DNA from: Synechococcus sp. HJ21-Hayes
GTDB lineage: Bacteria; Cyanobacteriota; Cyanobacteriia; PCC-6307; Cyanobiaceae
DNA: 47,109 nucleotides
Assembly: GCF_024345835.1 (NCBI RefSeq)
Contig: NZ_JAGQBW010000020.1
Coordinates: forward strand, 1 to 47,109
Direction: 5' to 3'
The notes beneath the pieces were generated by a model, which did not search any database, was not told where the DNA came from, and saw nothing but the letters and a program-made list of their open reading frames with translations. Position 1 is the first letter of the stretch. The number at the start of each line of letters is the position of its first letter. Made by a program: the position numbers and the translations under genes. Below, one piece after another: positions 36,116 to 44,668 of the stretch.

Positions 36116-36481
36116 TCACTCTTCGTCTTCTTCGGTGGAGCCTGCAGGGATCAGGCGGATCTGCTTGCGACCCAGCTTGATTTCAAACTCGTCGCCGGGC
36201 TTGAGATCGAGCATGGCGGTGTAGGCCTTACCGATCAGAAGATTGCCGTTGCCTTGAACGGTGGCCACATAGCTGAGCTTGCGGCCGCCCTTGCCAACCT
36301 TGCCGCTGACACCGAGCTCAACACCCTTGGCTTCCAGCAGGGCCTCATAGAAGGCCGTGAAGTTGAGCCGCTCGCCGCCATCCTTCTTGGTGGAGACGTA
36401 ACCGCAGGAGCGGACGATCTCGGATTTACCCACATCGCCCAGTTCCTTGACCTTGGCCAGCAGTTCGGATCCGGTGAGCAT
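36116..36481 (-). CDS. AbrB-like transcriptional regulator, cyAbrB1 type
   Basis: cyAbrB proteins are cyanobacteria-specific DNA-binding regulators of carbon/nitrogen balance. The 121 residues match the family from end to end: MLTGSELLAKVKELGDVGKS, GYVSTKKDGGERLNFTAFYE, ALLEAKGVELGV, GNLLIGKAYTAMLDLKPGDE and FEIKLGRKQIRLI. The C-terminal AbrB fold binds DNA. The GYVSTKKDGGERLNFTAFYE segment fits cyAbrB1 better than cyAbrB2. The acidic end STEEDEE is short. ATG at 36481 lies 71 bases from the divergent GNAT gene, so both share a control region. A terminator hairpin follows on the same strand. Confidence 0.92.
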   Translation of the reverse strand: MLTGSELLAKVKELGDVGKSEIVRSCGYVSTKKDGGERLNFTAFYEALLEAKGVELGVSGKVGKGGRKLSYVATVQGNGNLLIGKAYTAMLDLKPGDEFEIKLGRKQIRLIPAGSTEEDEE

Positions 36482-36552
36482 TGATTTCGTGGGTTCATCA
36501 ATTCAGCCTCCATAACTTACAACATGCCCACGATGCATGCCATGGCTCGCCG

Positions 36553-37107
36553 ATGAGCACGGAAGAATCAACCCAGCCATATCGGCAGTACGCCACGGAA
36601 ATGAACGCCATCACTCCCCTTGCAGCCCAGGATCACGATGCTGCCCTGGAGATCTATCGCGATGCGGTGGAAACTGTCGCCCCCGCCCAGTACAGCCCAG
36701 CACAGGTAAAGGCCTGGTCACAGCAGGCAAGATCGGGATCTGGCATTACACCATTACGGAACTCCCTGCGGCGGGGCTGGGGGCTCGTGAGTCGTTCAGT
36801 GGATGGCAAGGCTGAGGCCTTTGCACTGTTGGACCCCGAGGATCACGTGGCCCTGCTCTATTGCCGGGGCCGCGCCTGCCGTGAAGGTCGTGGCGGGGCA
36901 CTGCTGCGGGCCTTGGAAGAGGAGGGCCGCCGGCGTGGGATCCCGCGGCTGCGAACGGAGGCCAGCTTGATCTCAGAACCGCTGTTCCGCAGCCAGGGCT
37001 GGCAGGTGAGCTGGCAGGAGGAACTGCTGATCAACGGGGTGTTGTTCCGCCGCTTCCGCATGGCCAAACCCCTGAACCAAGCCCAGGGGGCATTGATACT
37101 GAGCTGA
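36553..37107 (+). CDS. GNAT family N-acetyltransferase
   Basis: A 184-residue acetyltransferase. The N-terminal EIYRDAVETVAPAQYSPAQVKAW is typical of a GNAT group related to YafP-like enzymes. The acetyl-CoA pyrophosphate-binding region is CRGRACREGRGGALLRALEEEGRRRG (Q/RxxGxG/A-like), then FRSQGWQVSWQEEL. Acceptor unknown. Start is ATG at 36553; an in-frame ATG at 36604 (MNAITPL) is also reasonable since the family fold begins there. Its stop overlaps the ATG of the Nif11-cupin gene (TGATG), so the two are translationally coupled. Confidence 0.8.
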   Translation: MSTEESTQPYRQYATEMNAITPLAAQDHDAALEIYRDAVETVAPAQYSPAQVKAWSQQARSGSGITPLRNSLRRGWGLVSRSVDGKAEAFALLDPEDHVALLYCRGRACREGRGGALLRALEEEGRRRGIPRLRTEASLISEPLFRSQGWQVSWQEELLINGVLFRRFRMAKPLNQAQGALILS

Positions 37108-37658
37108 TGGCCGAAGCCCAGCTGCAGCAATTTCTCGAGAAGATCCGCCAGCTCAATGCCCTTGTGGCCCTGAGTGAGGCGAACCCCGCCGTGCAAAACG
37201 CCCTACGGGACTGCGACAGCCATCACGATGTGGTGACCCTGGCTGCGCAATGGGGATTTGACATCGGCCGGCGCTGGGGTGACAGAGCCGAGGGGCCCAG
37301 CCCAACGCATCCAGGCGCCAACCATCCTGATCAGCGCAACCTGCTGGAGGGCAGGGCCCCAGCTGCCGGCGAAGAACGGGTGGAGGTGCTCCTTCAGACG
37401 CCGGACTGGAGACTGGAGCGCATCCACTCCTGTGGATCCTGCAGCGCACCAGGGTTCTGGTACGACCAACACGACCACGAATGGATCCTGGTGCTACGGG
37501 GCAGCGCCACAATCGAATTCGCCGATGAAACGGCACCCCGGGACCTCTGCGTGGGCGACAGTGTGCTGATCGAGGCCCACCGCCGCCATCGGGTGCTGGC
37601 TACGGATCCTGCTCCAGGAACCCTTTGGCTGGCTCTCTTCTGGAAGGCATCCGCATAA
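37107..37658 (+). CDS. Nif11-like domain fused to a cupin
   Basis: A 183-residue fusion. Residues 1-60 fit the Nif11 leader fold: LQQFLEKIRQLNALVALSEA, then NPAVQNALRDCDSHHDVVTL and AAQWGFDIGRRWGD. After a polar linker, residues about 95-180 form a cupin: VEVLLQTPDWRLERIHSCG, DQHDHEWILVLRGSATIEFA (metal-binding His-x-His), and VLIEAHRRHRVLATDP. Nif11 is normally a leader for peptide maturation, while cupins are metal-dependent enzymes or binding proteins. The pairing suggests the Nif11 part is a stand-alone binding module here. It is coupled to the GNAT gene and overlaps the convergent PsiE-like gene by 59 bases. Confidence 0.8.
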   Translation: MAEAQLQQFLEKIRQLNALVALSEANPAVQNALRDCDSHHDVVTLAAQWGFDIGRRWGDRAEGPSPTHPGANHPDQRNLLEGRAPAAGEERVEVLLQTPDWRLERIHSCGSCSAPGFWYDQHDHEWILVLRGSATIEFADETAPRDLCVGDSVLIEAHRRHRVLATDPAPGTLWLALFWKASA

Positions 37659-38070
37659 GGTGCGACTGGCGCACCAGCCAATAGGCCACCGCCAGCGAGA
37701 GCACTCCCGCCGAGAGGCCAATCAACAGAGAGCCATCTTTCTGGCTACCCGGCGGCATCACGATCAGCTTGCGGGACAGCGCCGTGAGGGCTGTGATCAG
37801 CACCAGCTCGATCTGCACCACGTGCTCGCGTAGATAGGCCGTGAGGTTCTGGAGCACCTCCAAGGCAATCAGGATCACCAGGATCTGGTCGAGCAAGCCA
37901 ATCAGGCCTTCGCCCGTCCAGTCCACCCGCAGATCGAGCAGATCGGTGCCGAGGAACAGCACCAGCTGGAGGGTGGCCACCACAATCACAGCCGCCAGGA
38001 TGCTGGCGAGCAGCTTGGCCAGCTGCCGCTCAAACCCGTACACGACCCTCAGAAACCCCTTCTCCACCAC
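37600..38070 (-). CDS. PsiE-like membrane protein
   Basis: A 156-residue membrane protein with about four helices: ILAAVIVVATLQLVLFLGTDL, LDQILVILIALEVLQNLTAYL, VVQIELVLITALTALSRKLI and LIGLSAGVLSLAVAYWLVRQ. The helix spacing and the LEVLQNLTAYLREH segment fit the phosphate-starvation-inducible PsiE-like family, whose function is unknown. The start is GTG at 38070 (or GTG at 38067), four bases after the preceding small-protein stop. It ends antisense to the Nif11-cupin C-terminus. Confidence 0.75.
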   Translation of the reverse strand: MVEKGFLRVVYGFERQLAKLLASILAAVIVVATLQLVLFLGTDLLDLRVDWTGEGLIGLLDQILVILIALEVLQNLTAYLREHVVQIELVLITALTALSRKLIVMPPGSQKDGSLLIGLSAGVLSLAVAYWLVRQSHLMRMPSRREPAKGFLEQDP

Positions 38071-38074
38071 GGAC

Positions 38075-38314
38075 TCAGCGGTTGAAGGGGCTGTACTGCG
38101 GCTTGGCGGGCGTATCGCCTTCCGGATTCACGATCTTGGTGCCACAGGTGATCGAGCCATCTGGAGCGGTGACGCAGTTGGTGGGCTCCACCTTGGTGGC
38201 GGGACCCACCTTGCTGCCAGGACCCAACAGGAAGCTCTCCACCTGGGCCAGGGCGGGAGTGGCTGCTAATAGCAACACGAGCCCCGACACCACACCCACT
38301 GCGTTCGACACCAT
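38075..38314 (-). CDS. Small exported protein with Cys pair
   Basis: A 79-residue protein with a clear signal peptide (VVSGLVLLLAATPALA, cleavage after ALA). The mature part is about 56 residues, with TNCVTAPDGSITCGTKIVN as the only notable motif: two Cys about nine residues apart, a possible disulfide. Not recognised as a family; small exported proteins of this kind are frequent in picocyanobacteria. It is four bases upstream of the PsiE-like gene, so both are probably co-expressed and may act together at the membrane. Confidence 0.65.
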   Translation of the reverse strand: MVSNAVGVVSGLVLLLAATPALAQVESFLLGPGSKVGPATKVEPTNCVTAPDGSITCGTKIVNPEGDTPAKPQYSPFNR

Positions 38315-38364
38315 GGCACCTGCCCTTACGGCGCTCAGTCTGACGCGCCCCCCCTGGCCGCGGG

Positions 38365-38688
38365 TCAGGTATCCAGCCGGATTTCCCGAAGCAGCAGGTC
38401 GAGCTGGCCCAGGGAATCCTCCAGAGCCAGGGGCAGGGGACTCTCGTCGTCATCAGCGAGGTCTTCCTCGCCCTGCCAGAGGGATTCGATCTCACAGAGG
38501 CGCTCTGCCAGGCCGATCAGACCATCACGGCCGTGGATCCTGGCGAGCTCCTCCAGCAGCACAGGCATACGGATGGAGCTGGCCCGCAGGGCCCGGCGCA
38601 GGTCCGCCTGGGTGCGACCCGCATGGCGCAACCAGTCCTTGAGAAAGGACTGGAGGTCGTCGAGCTGCTCGGCAGTGAGCGTGGCCAT
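38365..38688 (-). CDS. Conserved acidic protein of unknown function
   Basis: A 107-residue, helical, acidic protein: LTAEQLDDLQSFLKDWLRHA, then RTQADLRRALRASSIRMPVL (helix-turn-helix-like spacing), ARIHGRDGLIGLAERLCEIE and an acidic stretch EGEEDLADDDESP-like (EEDLADDDESPLPL). The first half vaguely resembles small DNA-binding helix-turn-helix proteins, but the match is weak. It overlaps the YkvA-like stop by one base and is followed after 50 bases by the small exported protein, in one minus-strand run. Confidence 0.6.
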   Translation of the reverse strand: MATLTAEQLDDLQSFLKDWLRHAGRTQADLRRALRASSIRMPVLLEELARIHGRDGLIGLAERLCEIESLWQGEEDLADDDESPLPLALEDSLGQLDLLLREIRLDT

Positions 38689-39059
38689 CAGCGCCCGTGG
38701 GGAAACCAGCGATCCAGTTTGCGCTGTGCCCGGATGCGGATCTCCTCATTCATGTGGGTGCTGCACAGGCCCAGCAGGGCCGTGAGGGCCACCAGGTCGT
38801 CGCTGAAGCCAGCCGCGGGGATGAAATCCGGAATCAGATCCATCGGCACCAGCAGATAGGTGAGGGCGGCCACCATCGTGATGCGCACCTGCGGCGGAGT
38901 CTTGCCATCGAGCAGCAGCTCCAGACATTCGAGGGCAGGACGGGCCAAGGTGCGACCCGCACGGCGCAGCAAACGGCGCAGAGCGCCCTCATCCACCTCA
39001 GTGCTGTCGAGCACCTGGGCATCTAGAGGATCGCCATTCACGGGGTTTGATGCAGCCAT
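38688..39059 (-). CDS. YkvA/DUF1232 family protein
   Basis: A 123-residue protein with the DUF1232 core: RITMVAALTYLLVPMDLIPDFIPAAGFSDDLVALTAL, in which the pattern YLL-P-DLIPDFIP-xxGxxDDL is diagnostic. Family members are small membrane-associated proteins with no assigned function. The N-terminal half is charged and helical (RRLLRRAGRTLARPALECLE). ATG at 39059 gives MAASNPVNGDP; further upstream extension is out of family. It heads a minus-strand run including the 107-residue protein. Confidence 0.85.
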   Translation of the reverse strand: MAASNPVNGDPLDAQVLDSTEVDEGALRRLLRRAGRTLARPALECLELLLDGKTPPQVRITMVAALTYLLVPMDLIPDFIPAAGFSDDLVALTALLGLCSTHMNEEIRIRAQRKLDRWFPHGR

Positions 39060-39172
39060 GGCAGAGAGTTCCCGATGAGGAACAACGACACCATTGTGAG
39101 TTGATCGCGCCATGGCAGCAGGGGGGTCGCCACGGCCCTGCACGGCGGTTTACCGCCTGGAGAAGCGGAGGC

Positions 39173-40096
39173 TCAATCGGCCTCCACCAGCCCACTCTGA
39201 ATGCCGGCCTTGCGCAGCTTGCGCAGGGCCCGTTGCACCACCTGGCGGCAGTACTCGCGGCTGCAGCCCAACTGCCGTGCCACCTCCGCCAGGGTGCGCC
39301 ACTCGTTGCCGCCATCGAGCCCGAAGCGCAGCATCACCACCGTGCGCTCCTTGGGGGTGAGATTCGACTGATCTAGCAGCTTCCACACCGCCGCATTGCG
39401 CTCCGCCAGCTCACAGCGCTCCATCGGCGCCATCTCCTCACTGGGAAGCACATCCACCAACTCGGTGGGATCCGACTTCGACTTCACCACTCCCTGGAGG
39501 CTCACCGTGACGCTGCGCAGTTCGCAACCCAGCAGATCTTCCACTTCCTCAAGGGGCAACTCCATCATCTGGGCGAGCTGCTTGGCGGTGGGCAGCAGGC
39601 CATTGGCCTGTAACAGCCGTGCCTTGGCGGCCCGCAAACGGGTGAGTTTCTCATTCACATTCACGGGAATACGAATGGTGCGGCTCTGGGTGGAGAGGGC
39701 TCGGTTCAGGCCCTGGCGAATCCACCAATAGGCATATGTACTGAAACGGTGCCCACGGGTGGGGTCGTATTTCTCAACGGCACGGGTGAGACCAAGCGTG
39801 CCTTCCTGGATCAGATCCAGCAGGTCGAGGCCCTTGCCCTGGTAGCGCTTGGCCAGGTTCACCACCAGCCGCAGGTTGGCCGTGATCATCTGATCCTTGG
39901 CTCGTTCACCCACACGCATCGTGCGCTTCTCACCATCGTCGTAGGAGCAGGCTTCCCCCTCACCCCCCGCCATGGCACAGCGTTCGTTCAGGGCCACCAT
40001 GGCCTGCACCTTGCGGCCGAGCATCAACTCCTGCTCGGGAGTCAACAGCTGATGGCGGCCGATTTCTCCAAGGAAAGCACTCAGGGAGCTGGCCAT
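39173..40096 (-). CDS. RNA polymerase sigma factor, RpoD-like group 2
   Basis: A 307-residue sigma-70 factor. Region 1.2 (FLGEIGRHQLLTPEQELML), region 2 with the -10-binding RFSTYAYWWIRQGLNRAL after DLLDLIQEGTLGLTRAVEKYDP, region 3 (IRIPVNVNEKLTRL), and region 4 with the helix-turn-helix TLAEVARQLGCSREYCRQVVQ are all present. It lacks the long region 1.1 of the principal sigma, so it is a group 2 (non-essential, stress/nutrient) factor. ATG at 40096 has GGAAGG upstream. The 260-base gap before it is unusually AT-rich for this window. Confidence 0.92.
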   Translation of the reverse strand: MASSLSAFLGEIGRHQLLTPEQELMLGRKVQAMVALNERCAMAGGEGEACSYDDGEKRTMRVGERAKDQMITANLRLVVNLAKRYQGKGLDLLDLIQEGTLGLTRAVEKYDPTRGHRFSTYAYWWIRQGLNRALSTQSRTIRIPVNVNEKLTRLRAAKARLLQANGLLPTAKQLAQMMELPLEEVEDLLGCELRSVTVSLQGVVKSKSDPTELVDVLPSEEMAPMERCELAERNAAVWKLLDQSNLTPKERTVVMLRFGLDGGNEWRTLAEVARQLGCSREYCRQVVQRALRKLRKAGIQSGLVEAD

Positions 40097-40356
40097 GATC
40101 CTTCCGATCCACTCAAATGAACCTAGAAGCTTTTTCAGGAAGAAATGAAAGCCCCCAAAAGGCTTCCAACTTTCCCAATTGCTTCGCAAGTACCGGTTTT
40201 CTTCCCAACTACAGATTCACAACTGAACTCCAGAAAGAACGCTTAATTCCTGCGGATTTCCAACGCTTTTGAGCGCATCGCCGGCGGTGTTGCCTGCCAT
40301 GCACACACCTGAGGAGGCTGGTGGCTACGGTCGTGGCCTTCTGAAGCCCCAGTTCC
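40097..40356. promoter_or_regulatory. Control region between sigma factor and DUF2214 genes
   Basis: A 260-base divergent gap with a strikingly AT-rich 40100-40240 portion on the sigma side, unlike the GC-rich genes around. It likely holds a long sigma-factor leader and its promoter. No clear -35/-10 pair can be assigned by eye. Confidence 0.4.
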
Positions 40357-40848
40357 ATGGCCGGTTTTGCGGCGATCGCCCCCGATGTGCTCTCCCGGGC
40401 GGGCGTGGCCTACGTGCACTATCTGAGCTTCATGCTCTGCTTCGGCGCCCTGGTGCTGGAGCGGCGGCTGATCAAGCCGAACCCCAGCAAGCAGGACGCC
40501 ACCTTGATGGTGATCACCGATGTGGTGTACGGCTTGGCCGCTCTGGCACTCCTGGTGAGTGGCATCCTGCGGGTGCTCTACTTCGGCCAGGGCAGCGAGT
40601 TCTACACCCAGAATCCCCTGTTCTGGTGGAAGGTGGGCCTCTACCTGTCGGTGGGCGGGCTGTCGCTCTATCCCACCGTCACCTACATCCTCTGGGCCAT
40701 CCCGCTGCGCAAGGGGGAACTCCCCCAAGTGAGCGAGGCCCTGGCCAAACGGCTGGGCTGGATCCTCAACATCGAACTGGTGGGCTTTGCCGCTGTGCCG
40801 CTGCTGGCCACCCTGATGGCCCGGGGCGTTGGCCTGCCGGCGGCCTGA
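40357..40848 (+). CDS. DUF2214 family membrane protein
   Basis: A 163-residue protein with four hydrophobic segments: YVHYLSFMLCFGALVLERRL, TDVVYGLAALALLVSGILRVLYFGQGS, NPLFWWKVGLYLSVGGLSLYPT and IELVGFAAVPLLATLMARG. This pattern, particularly RVLYFGQGSEFYTQNPLFWWKV, is the DUF2214 family, function unknown. The initial His (VHYLS) and the FYxxNPLFWxK motif are conserved. It precedes the metalloprotease gene by 11 bases and could be the first gene of that operon. Confidence 0.82.
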   Translation: MAGFAAIAPDVLSRAGVAYVHYLSFMLCFGALVLERRLIKPNPSKQDATLMVITDVVYGLAALALLVSGILRVLYFGQGSEFYTQNPLFWWKVGLYLSVGGLSLYPTVTYILWAIPLRKGELPQVSEALAKRLGWILNIELVGFAAVPLLATLMARGVGLPAA

Positions 40849-40859
40849 ACCGGCCCCGC

Positions 40860-41510
40860 GTGGACCTACCCCCCGCGACCCTCCCCTGTGCCAGATCCAC
40901 GGAGATCCGGCCCTGGAGTGCACCGCCCAACGCCCGCAGCACTGCTCCGCCAACAGCCCATCCGGCCGCCACGCCTCCCACGGATTACCGCCAGGCCCTG
41001 CGACCCACCCCCGCCGGCTGGCCCCGGCGCGACCACTGGTGCCTCTGGGTGGAACCCATCAGCGACACAGAACCCACCGGGATCTGGCAGCAGCGCTGGC
41101 ATGGGGCTGTGCTGGCGGCTGTGGCCACCTGGCAGCGTCAGCTGCCGATCACCCTGGTGAGTGACCCCACCCGGGCCCAGGTGCTGGTGCAACAGCGCCG
41201 CCCACCCTTGCGTAATCAGCGCGCCAGCCATGGCCGGGCGCAGTTGCAGCTGCTGGAGGTAAAAAGGGACGGCCCCTGGCAACTGGAGCCGCGGGTGGAG
41301 GTGTTGATCAGTCCTGGCCAGGGGCCCAGAGCCATCCAGGCCACGGCCCTGCATGAGCTGGGCCATGCCTTTGGGCTCTGGGGCCACAGCGATCAGCCCG
41401 GTGATGCCATGGCCTCCCAGCCGGGAGCCGAACCGGTGCTGGAGTTGAGTCCGCGCGACCGGGCCACCCTGCAGTGGGTGCAGCAGCAGCCGGGGCTGGG
41501 GAAGCCATGA
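40860..41510 (+). CDS. Zinc metalloprotease, matrixin/metzincin-like
   Basis: The zinc-binding motif HELGHAFGLWGH (residues 165-176) is complete, with HExxHxxGxxH spacing of the metzincin/matrixin clan, and the preceding AIQATALHELGHAFG is typical. The middle region carries strands that would form the protease core (HWCLWVEPISDTEPTG, AAVATWQRQLPITLV, RVEVLISPG). The N-terminal 60 residues are low complexity and Pro/Ala-rich; no signal peptide is visible, so the start (GTG at 40860) is uncertain. The stop overlaps the RND pump start (ATGA at 41507-41510). Confidence 0.75.
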   Translation: MDLPPATLPCARSTEIRPWSAPPNARSTAPPTAHPAATPPTDYRQALRPTPAGWPRRDHWCLWVEPISDTEPTGIWQQRWHGAVLAAVATWQRQLPITLVSDPTRAQVLVQQRRPPLRNQRASHGRAQLQLLEVKRDGPWQLEPRVEVLISPGQGPRAIQATALHELGHAFGLWGHSDQPGDAMASQPGAEPVLELSPRDRATLQWVQQQPGLGKP

Positions 41511-44500
41511 GCCAACCGAACCCACCGCGGCGCACCATCTCTGATCTGTTCCTGCGCCGGCCGGTGTTCAGCCTGGTGCTGAGCCTGCTGCTGTTACTGC
41601 TGGGGATCCTGAGCCTGGCAGGCCTGCAGGTGGAAAACCTGCCGCCCATCGCCCCGGGCCGGGTCACCGTGCGCAGCACCTATCCCGGCGGCAACCCGGA
41701 GGTAGTGGAGCAAGGGGTGACGGCCCTGCTGGAGAAACAGCTGAACGGCCTGGAGCGCCTCCAGACGATCCGCTCCAGCAGCAGCGCCAACGGCAGCTCC
41801 ATCACCCTCAGTTTTGAAGGGGGTGAGCCGGAGCTCAACCAGATCAATGCTCAGAACGAGGCCAACCAGGTGCTGCGTCAGCTGCCGGCACCGGTGGCGC
41901 GGCTGGGGGTGCAGGTGCGCCGCAGCTCCGACGACCTGCTGATGGTGCTCAGTTTCAGCGCTCGCAAGGGGCGCTACTCCCCCCAGTTCCTGAGCGGCTG
42001 GGTGAACCAGGTGATGAAGGAACGCCTGCAACGGGTGGAGGGGGTGGGCCTAGTGACCCTCAATGGCGGCAGCCCGCTGGCCTTTCGGCTGTGGCTCAAG
42101 CCGGCGGCTCTTTTGGAGCGCCAACTCACCATCGCTGACGTTAGCCGCGCCCTGGAGGCCCAGAACGTGTTGGCGGCCCTGGGGCAGACGGGCGATGAAC
42201 CCGGCCCACCAGGTCAGGCCACCACCCTGCCGCTGCGGATGGAAGGGCGGCTACGCAGCCCCGAGGAACTGGCGCAACTGGTCGTGGGCCGCGGGCCAGA
42301 GGGGGGGGTGGTGCTGCTGCGCGACATCGGCCGTGTGGACCTGGGCAGCGAGACCTACGACACGATCGCCACCAACCTGCAGGGCGATCCCACCGTGGCG
42401 CTGGCGGTGTACCAGCGCGATGGCAGCAATGCCCTGGAGGTGAGCGAACGGCTGGAGCAGGCCATCGCCGAACTGGAGCCCCGCTTCCCGCCAGGGATCG
42501 ACCTGCAGTTGATCGTCAACGAAGCCGACACGGTGCGCGAGAGCATCGCCGAGGCCACCGGCAGCCTGCGCGATGCGGTGCTGCTGGTGTTCCTGACGCT
42601 GCTGCTGGGGCTGGGGAACAGTCGCCTGGCCCTGATCAGCGCCCTGGCGGTGCCGGTGTCCCTGTTGGGGTCCATCAGCCTGATCAAGCTCTCGGGCAGC
42701 TCGATCAACACCCTCAGCCTGTTCGGGATGGTGCTGGCGTCGGGCCTGGTAGTGGACGATGCCATCGTGGTGTGTGAGGACATCGGGCGCCGGCTGGAGC
42801 GTGGGGCTTCACCGTTGGCGGCCGCCCGGGAGGCGATGGCGGAGCTGGGGGGCGCCGTGATTGCCACCTCCGTGGTGCTGGTGGTGGTGTTTCTGCCGGT
42901 GCTGGGGCTTCAGGGCAGCCTCGGCCGGCTCTACGCCCCGATCGCCATCAGCATCGGCTCGGCGATCATCGTGTCAACGTTCAACGCCATCAGCTTCACG
43001 CCGGTAGCGGCCAGCCGCTTCCTGCACGCTGAGCAACGGGAGCCGGCCTGGCTGCAGCGCTGCATCGACCCGCCGCGGCGGTGGTTGGAGAGCCTGGAGG
43101 AGCCCTACGGCCGCTGGCTGGAGCGCAGCCTCGAGCAGCGGCACCGGGTGCTGCTTGCCCTGGCCCTGGGGCTGCTGATCACCGCCGTTGGCCTCAGCCT
43201 GCGTCCCACCGCCTTCATGCCCCAGGAGGACAACGGCCAGCTGCGGGGGGTCGTGGTGCTGCCGGAGGGGTCGTCACTGCAGCGCACCCAGGCGGTGATG
43301 GAGCAAGTACGGGCGGTGGTGGAACGGGAACCGAGCCTGGCCAGCGCCAACCTCTACGCCGGCCGCTCCTTCGGGGACAGCAGCCCCAACAAAGGGAGCG
43401 TGTTTCTGCGGCTCAAGCCGATCGGCCAGCGGGGCAGCGGCGATACCAGCCTCGAGGCCGTTGCCCAACGGCTGAACCGCGCCCTCAGCCGGCGCATCAG
43501 CGACGCCATGGTGCAGCTGAGTCCGCCCCCCAGTGTGCGGGGCTTCAGCAGCGAAGGGGGGCTGGAACTTGAGCTGCTGGACACCAGCAACGGCCAGCTC
43601 AGCCTGCAGCAGTTCGCCCAACGGGCCCAGGCTCTGATCAGTGCCGCCAACGCCAGCGGCCGCTTTGAGCGGGTCTCCACCCGCTTCAACGCCGATGCGC
43701 CGCTGTTGCGGCTGGAGCCGGACCGGCTGCAGCTGGCCTCACTGGGCATCGACCTGGACACTCTGGTGTCCACCATTGGCGCCAGCTTCGGCAGCAGCTA
43801 TGTGAACGACAGCTTTGAAGCCGACCAGGTGCGGCGCGTGATCGTGCAGCTCGACGGTCAGGGGCGCCGCGGCCCGGAGGATGTGCTCAGCCTGCAGGTG
43901 CGCAGCCGCAGTGGCCAGCTGATCCCCGTGGGCCAAGTGGTGCGTGTGCTGCCTGCCACCGGCCCCAGCACCATCAACCACAGCCGCTTGGTGCGGGCGA
44001 TCACAATCCGGGCCCTTCCGGCCCCGGGTGTCAGTACCGGCCAGGCCATGGCGGAGCTGGAGCAGATCCAGCAGCGGCTGGGCAGCAGCGACACCGACCT
44101 GGAATGGGCGGGCCTGGCCAGGGAAGAGCGGCTGGCGGGGGGCGGCAGTCTGCGGGTGTTCCTGCTGGCGGTGCTGGTGATGGGGCTGGTGCTAGCGGCC
44201 CTCTACGAGAACCTGCTCGATCCACTGATCATCCTGATCACCGTGCCCCTAGCCCTCCTGGGAGCCCTGGCGGGGCTGATGCTGCGGGGCCTGCCCCTGG
44301 ATGTGTACGGCCAGATGGGCCTGCTCATGCTGGTGGCCCTGGCGGCGAAGAACGGCGTGTTGATCGTGGAGTTCGCCAACCAACGGCTGCGGGAGGGCCT
44401 GGAGCTCGAAGCGGCGATCCGTGAAGCCGCCGTGAGTCGCCTGAGGCCGATCCTGCTCACGGTTTTCTCCTCCTTGGCGGGCGTTGTACCCCTGCTGCTG

Positions 44501-44668
44501 GCCAGTGGCGCCATCTCCGGTAGCCGCATCAGCCTTGGCACCGTGGTGTTTTCAGGATCGCTGGTGTCCACCGCCCTGAGCCTGTTCGTGGTCCCCAGCG
44601 TTTATCGGGTCATCAAGGGCTGGGAGCTCCAGAACCAATCGCGCTGGAGGCAACGACACCATGGCTGA
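41507..44668 (+). CDS. RND family efflux permease (AcrB/HAE1-like)
   Basis: A 1053-residue inner-membrane proton-driven pump. The N-terminus FLRRPVFSLVLSLLLLLLGI and the first porter segment LPPIAPGRVTVRSTYPGGNP are diagnostic of RND exporters. The proton-relay Asp pair of TM4 is in GMVLASGLVVDDAIVVCEDI, and the second half begins ISLR-like after QRHRVLLALALGLLITAVGL and ends ISLGTVVFSGSLVSTALSLF. Substrate unknown; related pumps export lipids, drugs or metals. It is translationally coupled to the metalloprotease and overlaps the adaptor gene by 8 bases. Confidence 0.94.
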   Translation: MSQPNPPRRTISDLFLRRPVFSLVLSLLLLLLGILSLAGLQVENLPPIAPGRVTVRSTYPGGNPEVVEQGVTALLEKQLNGLERLQTIRSSSSANGSSITLSFEGGEPELNQINAQNEANQVLRQLPAPVARLGVQVRRSSDDLLMVLSFSARKGRYSPQFLSGWVNQVMKERLQRVEGVGLVTLNGGSPLAFRLWLKPAALLERQLTIADVSRALEAQNVLAALGQTGDEPGPPGQATTLPLRMEGRLRSPEELAQLVVGRGPEGGVVLLRDIGRVDLGSETYDTIATNLQGDPTVALAVYQRDGSNALEVSERLEQAIAELEPRFPPGIDLQLIVNEADTVRESIAEATGSLRDAVLLVFLTLLLGLGNSRLALISALAVPVSLLGSISLIKLSGSSINTLSLFGMVLASGLVVDDAIVVCEDIGRRLERGASPLAAAREAMAELGGAVIATSVVLVVVFLPVLGLQGSLGRLYAPIAISIGSAIIVSTFNAISFTPVAASRFLHAEQREPAWLQRCIDPPRRWLESLEEPYGRWLERSLEQRHRVLLALALGLLITAVGLSLRPTAFMPQEDNGQLRGVVVLPEGSSLQRTQAVMEQVRAVVEREPSLASANLYAGRSFGDSSPNKGSVFLRLKPIGQRGSGDTSLEAVAQRLNRALSRRISDAMVQLSPPPSVRGFSSEGGLELELLDTSNGQLSLQQFAQRAQALISAANASGRFERVSTRFNADAPLLRLEPDRLQLASLGIDLDTLVSTIGASFGSSYVNDSFEADQVRRVIVQLDGQGRRGPEDVLSLQVRSRSGQLIPVGQVVRVLPATGPSTINHSRLVRAITIRALPAPGVSTGQAMAELEQIQQRLGSSDTDLEWAGLAREERLAGGGSLRVFLLAVLVMGLVLAALYENLLDPLIILITVPLALLGALAGLMLRGLPLDVYGQMGLLMLVALAAKNGVLIVEFANQRLREGLELEAAIREAAVSRLRPILLTVFSSLAGVVPLLLASGAISGSRISLGTVVFSGSLVSTALSLFVVPSVYRVIKGWELQNQSRWRQRHHG

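Noticed and set aside
36235-36513. Out-of-frame 92-codon frame starting after a GGAGG site upstream of cyAbrB
   Set aside because: It overlaps the cyAbrB gene in another phase without any protein-like pattern; cyAbrB matches its family end to end.
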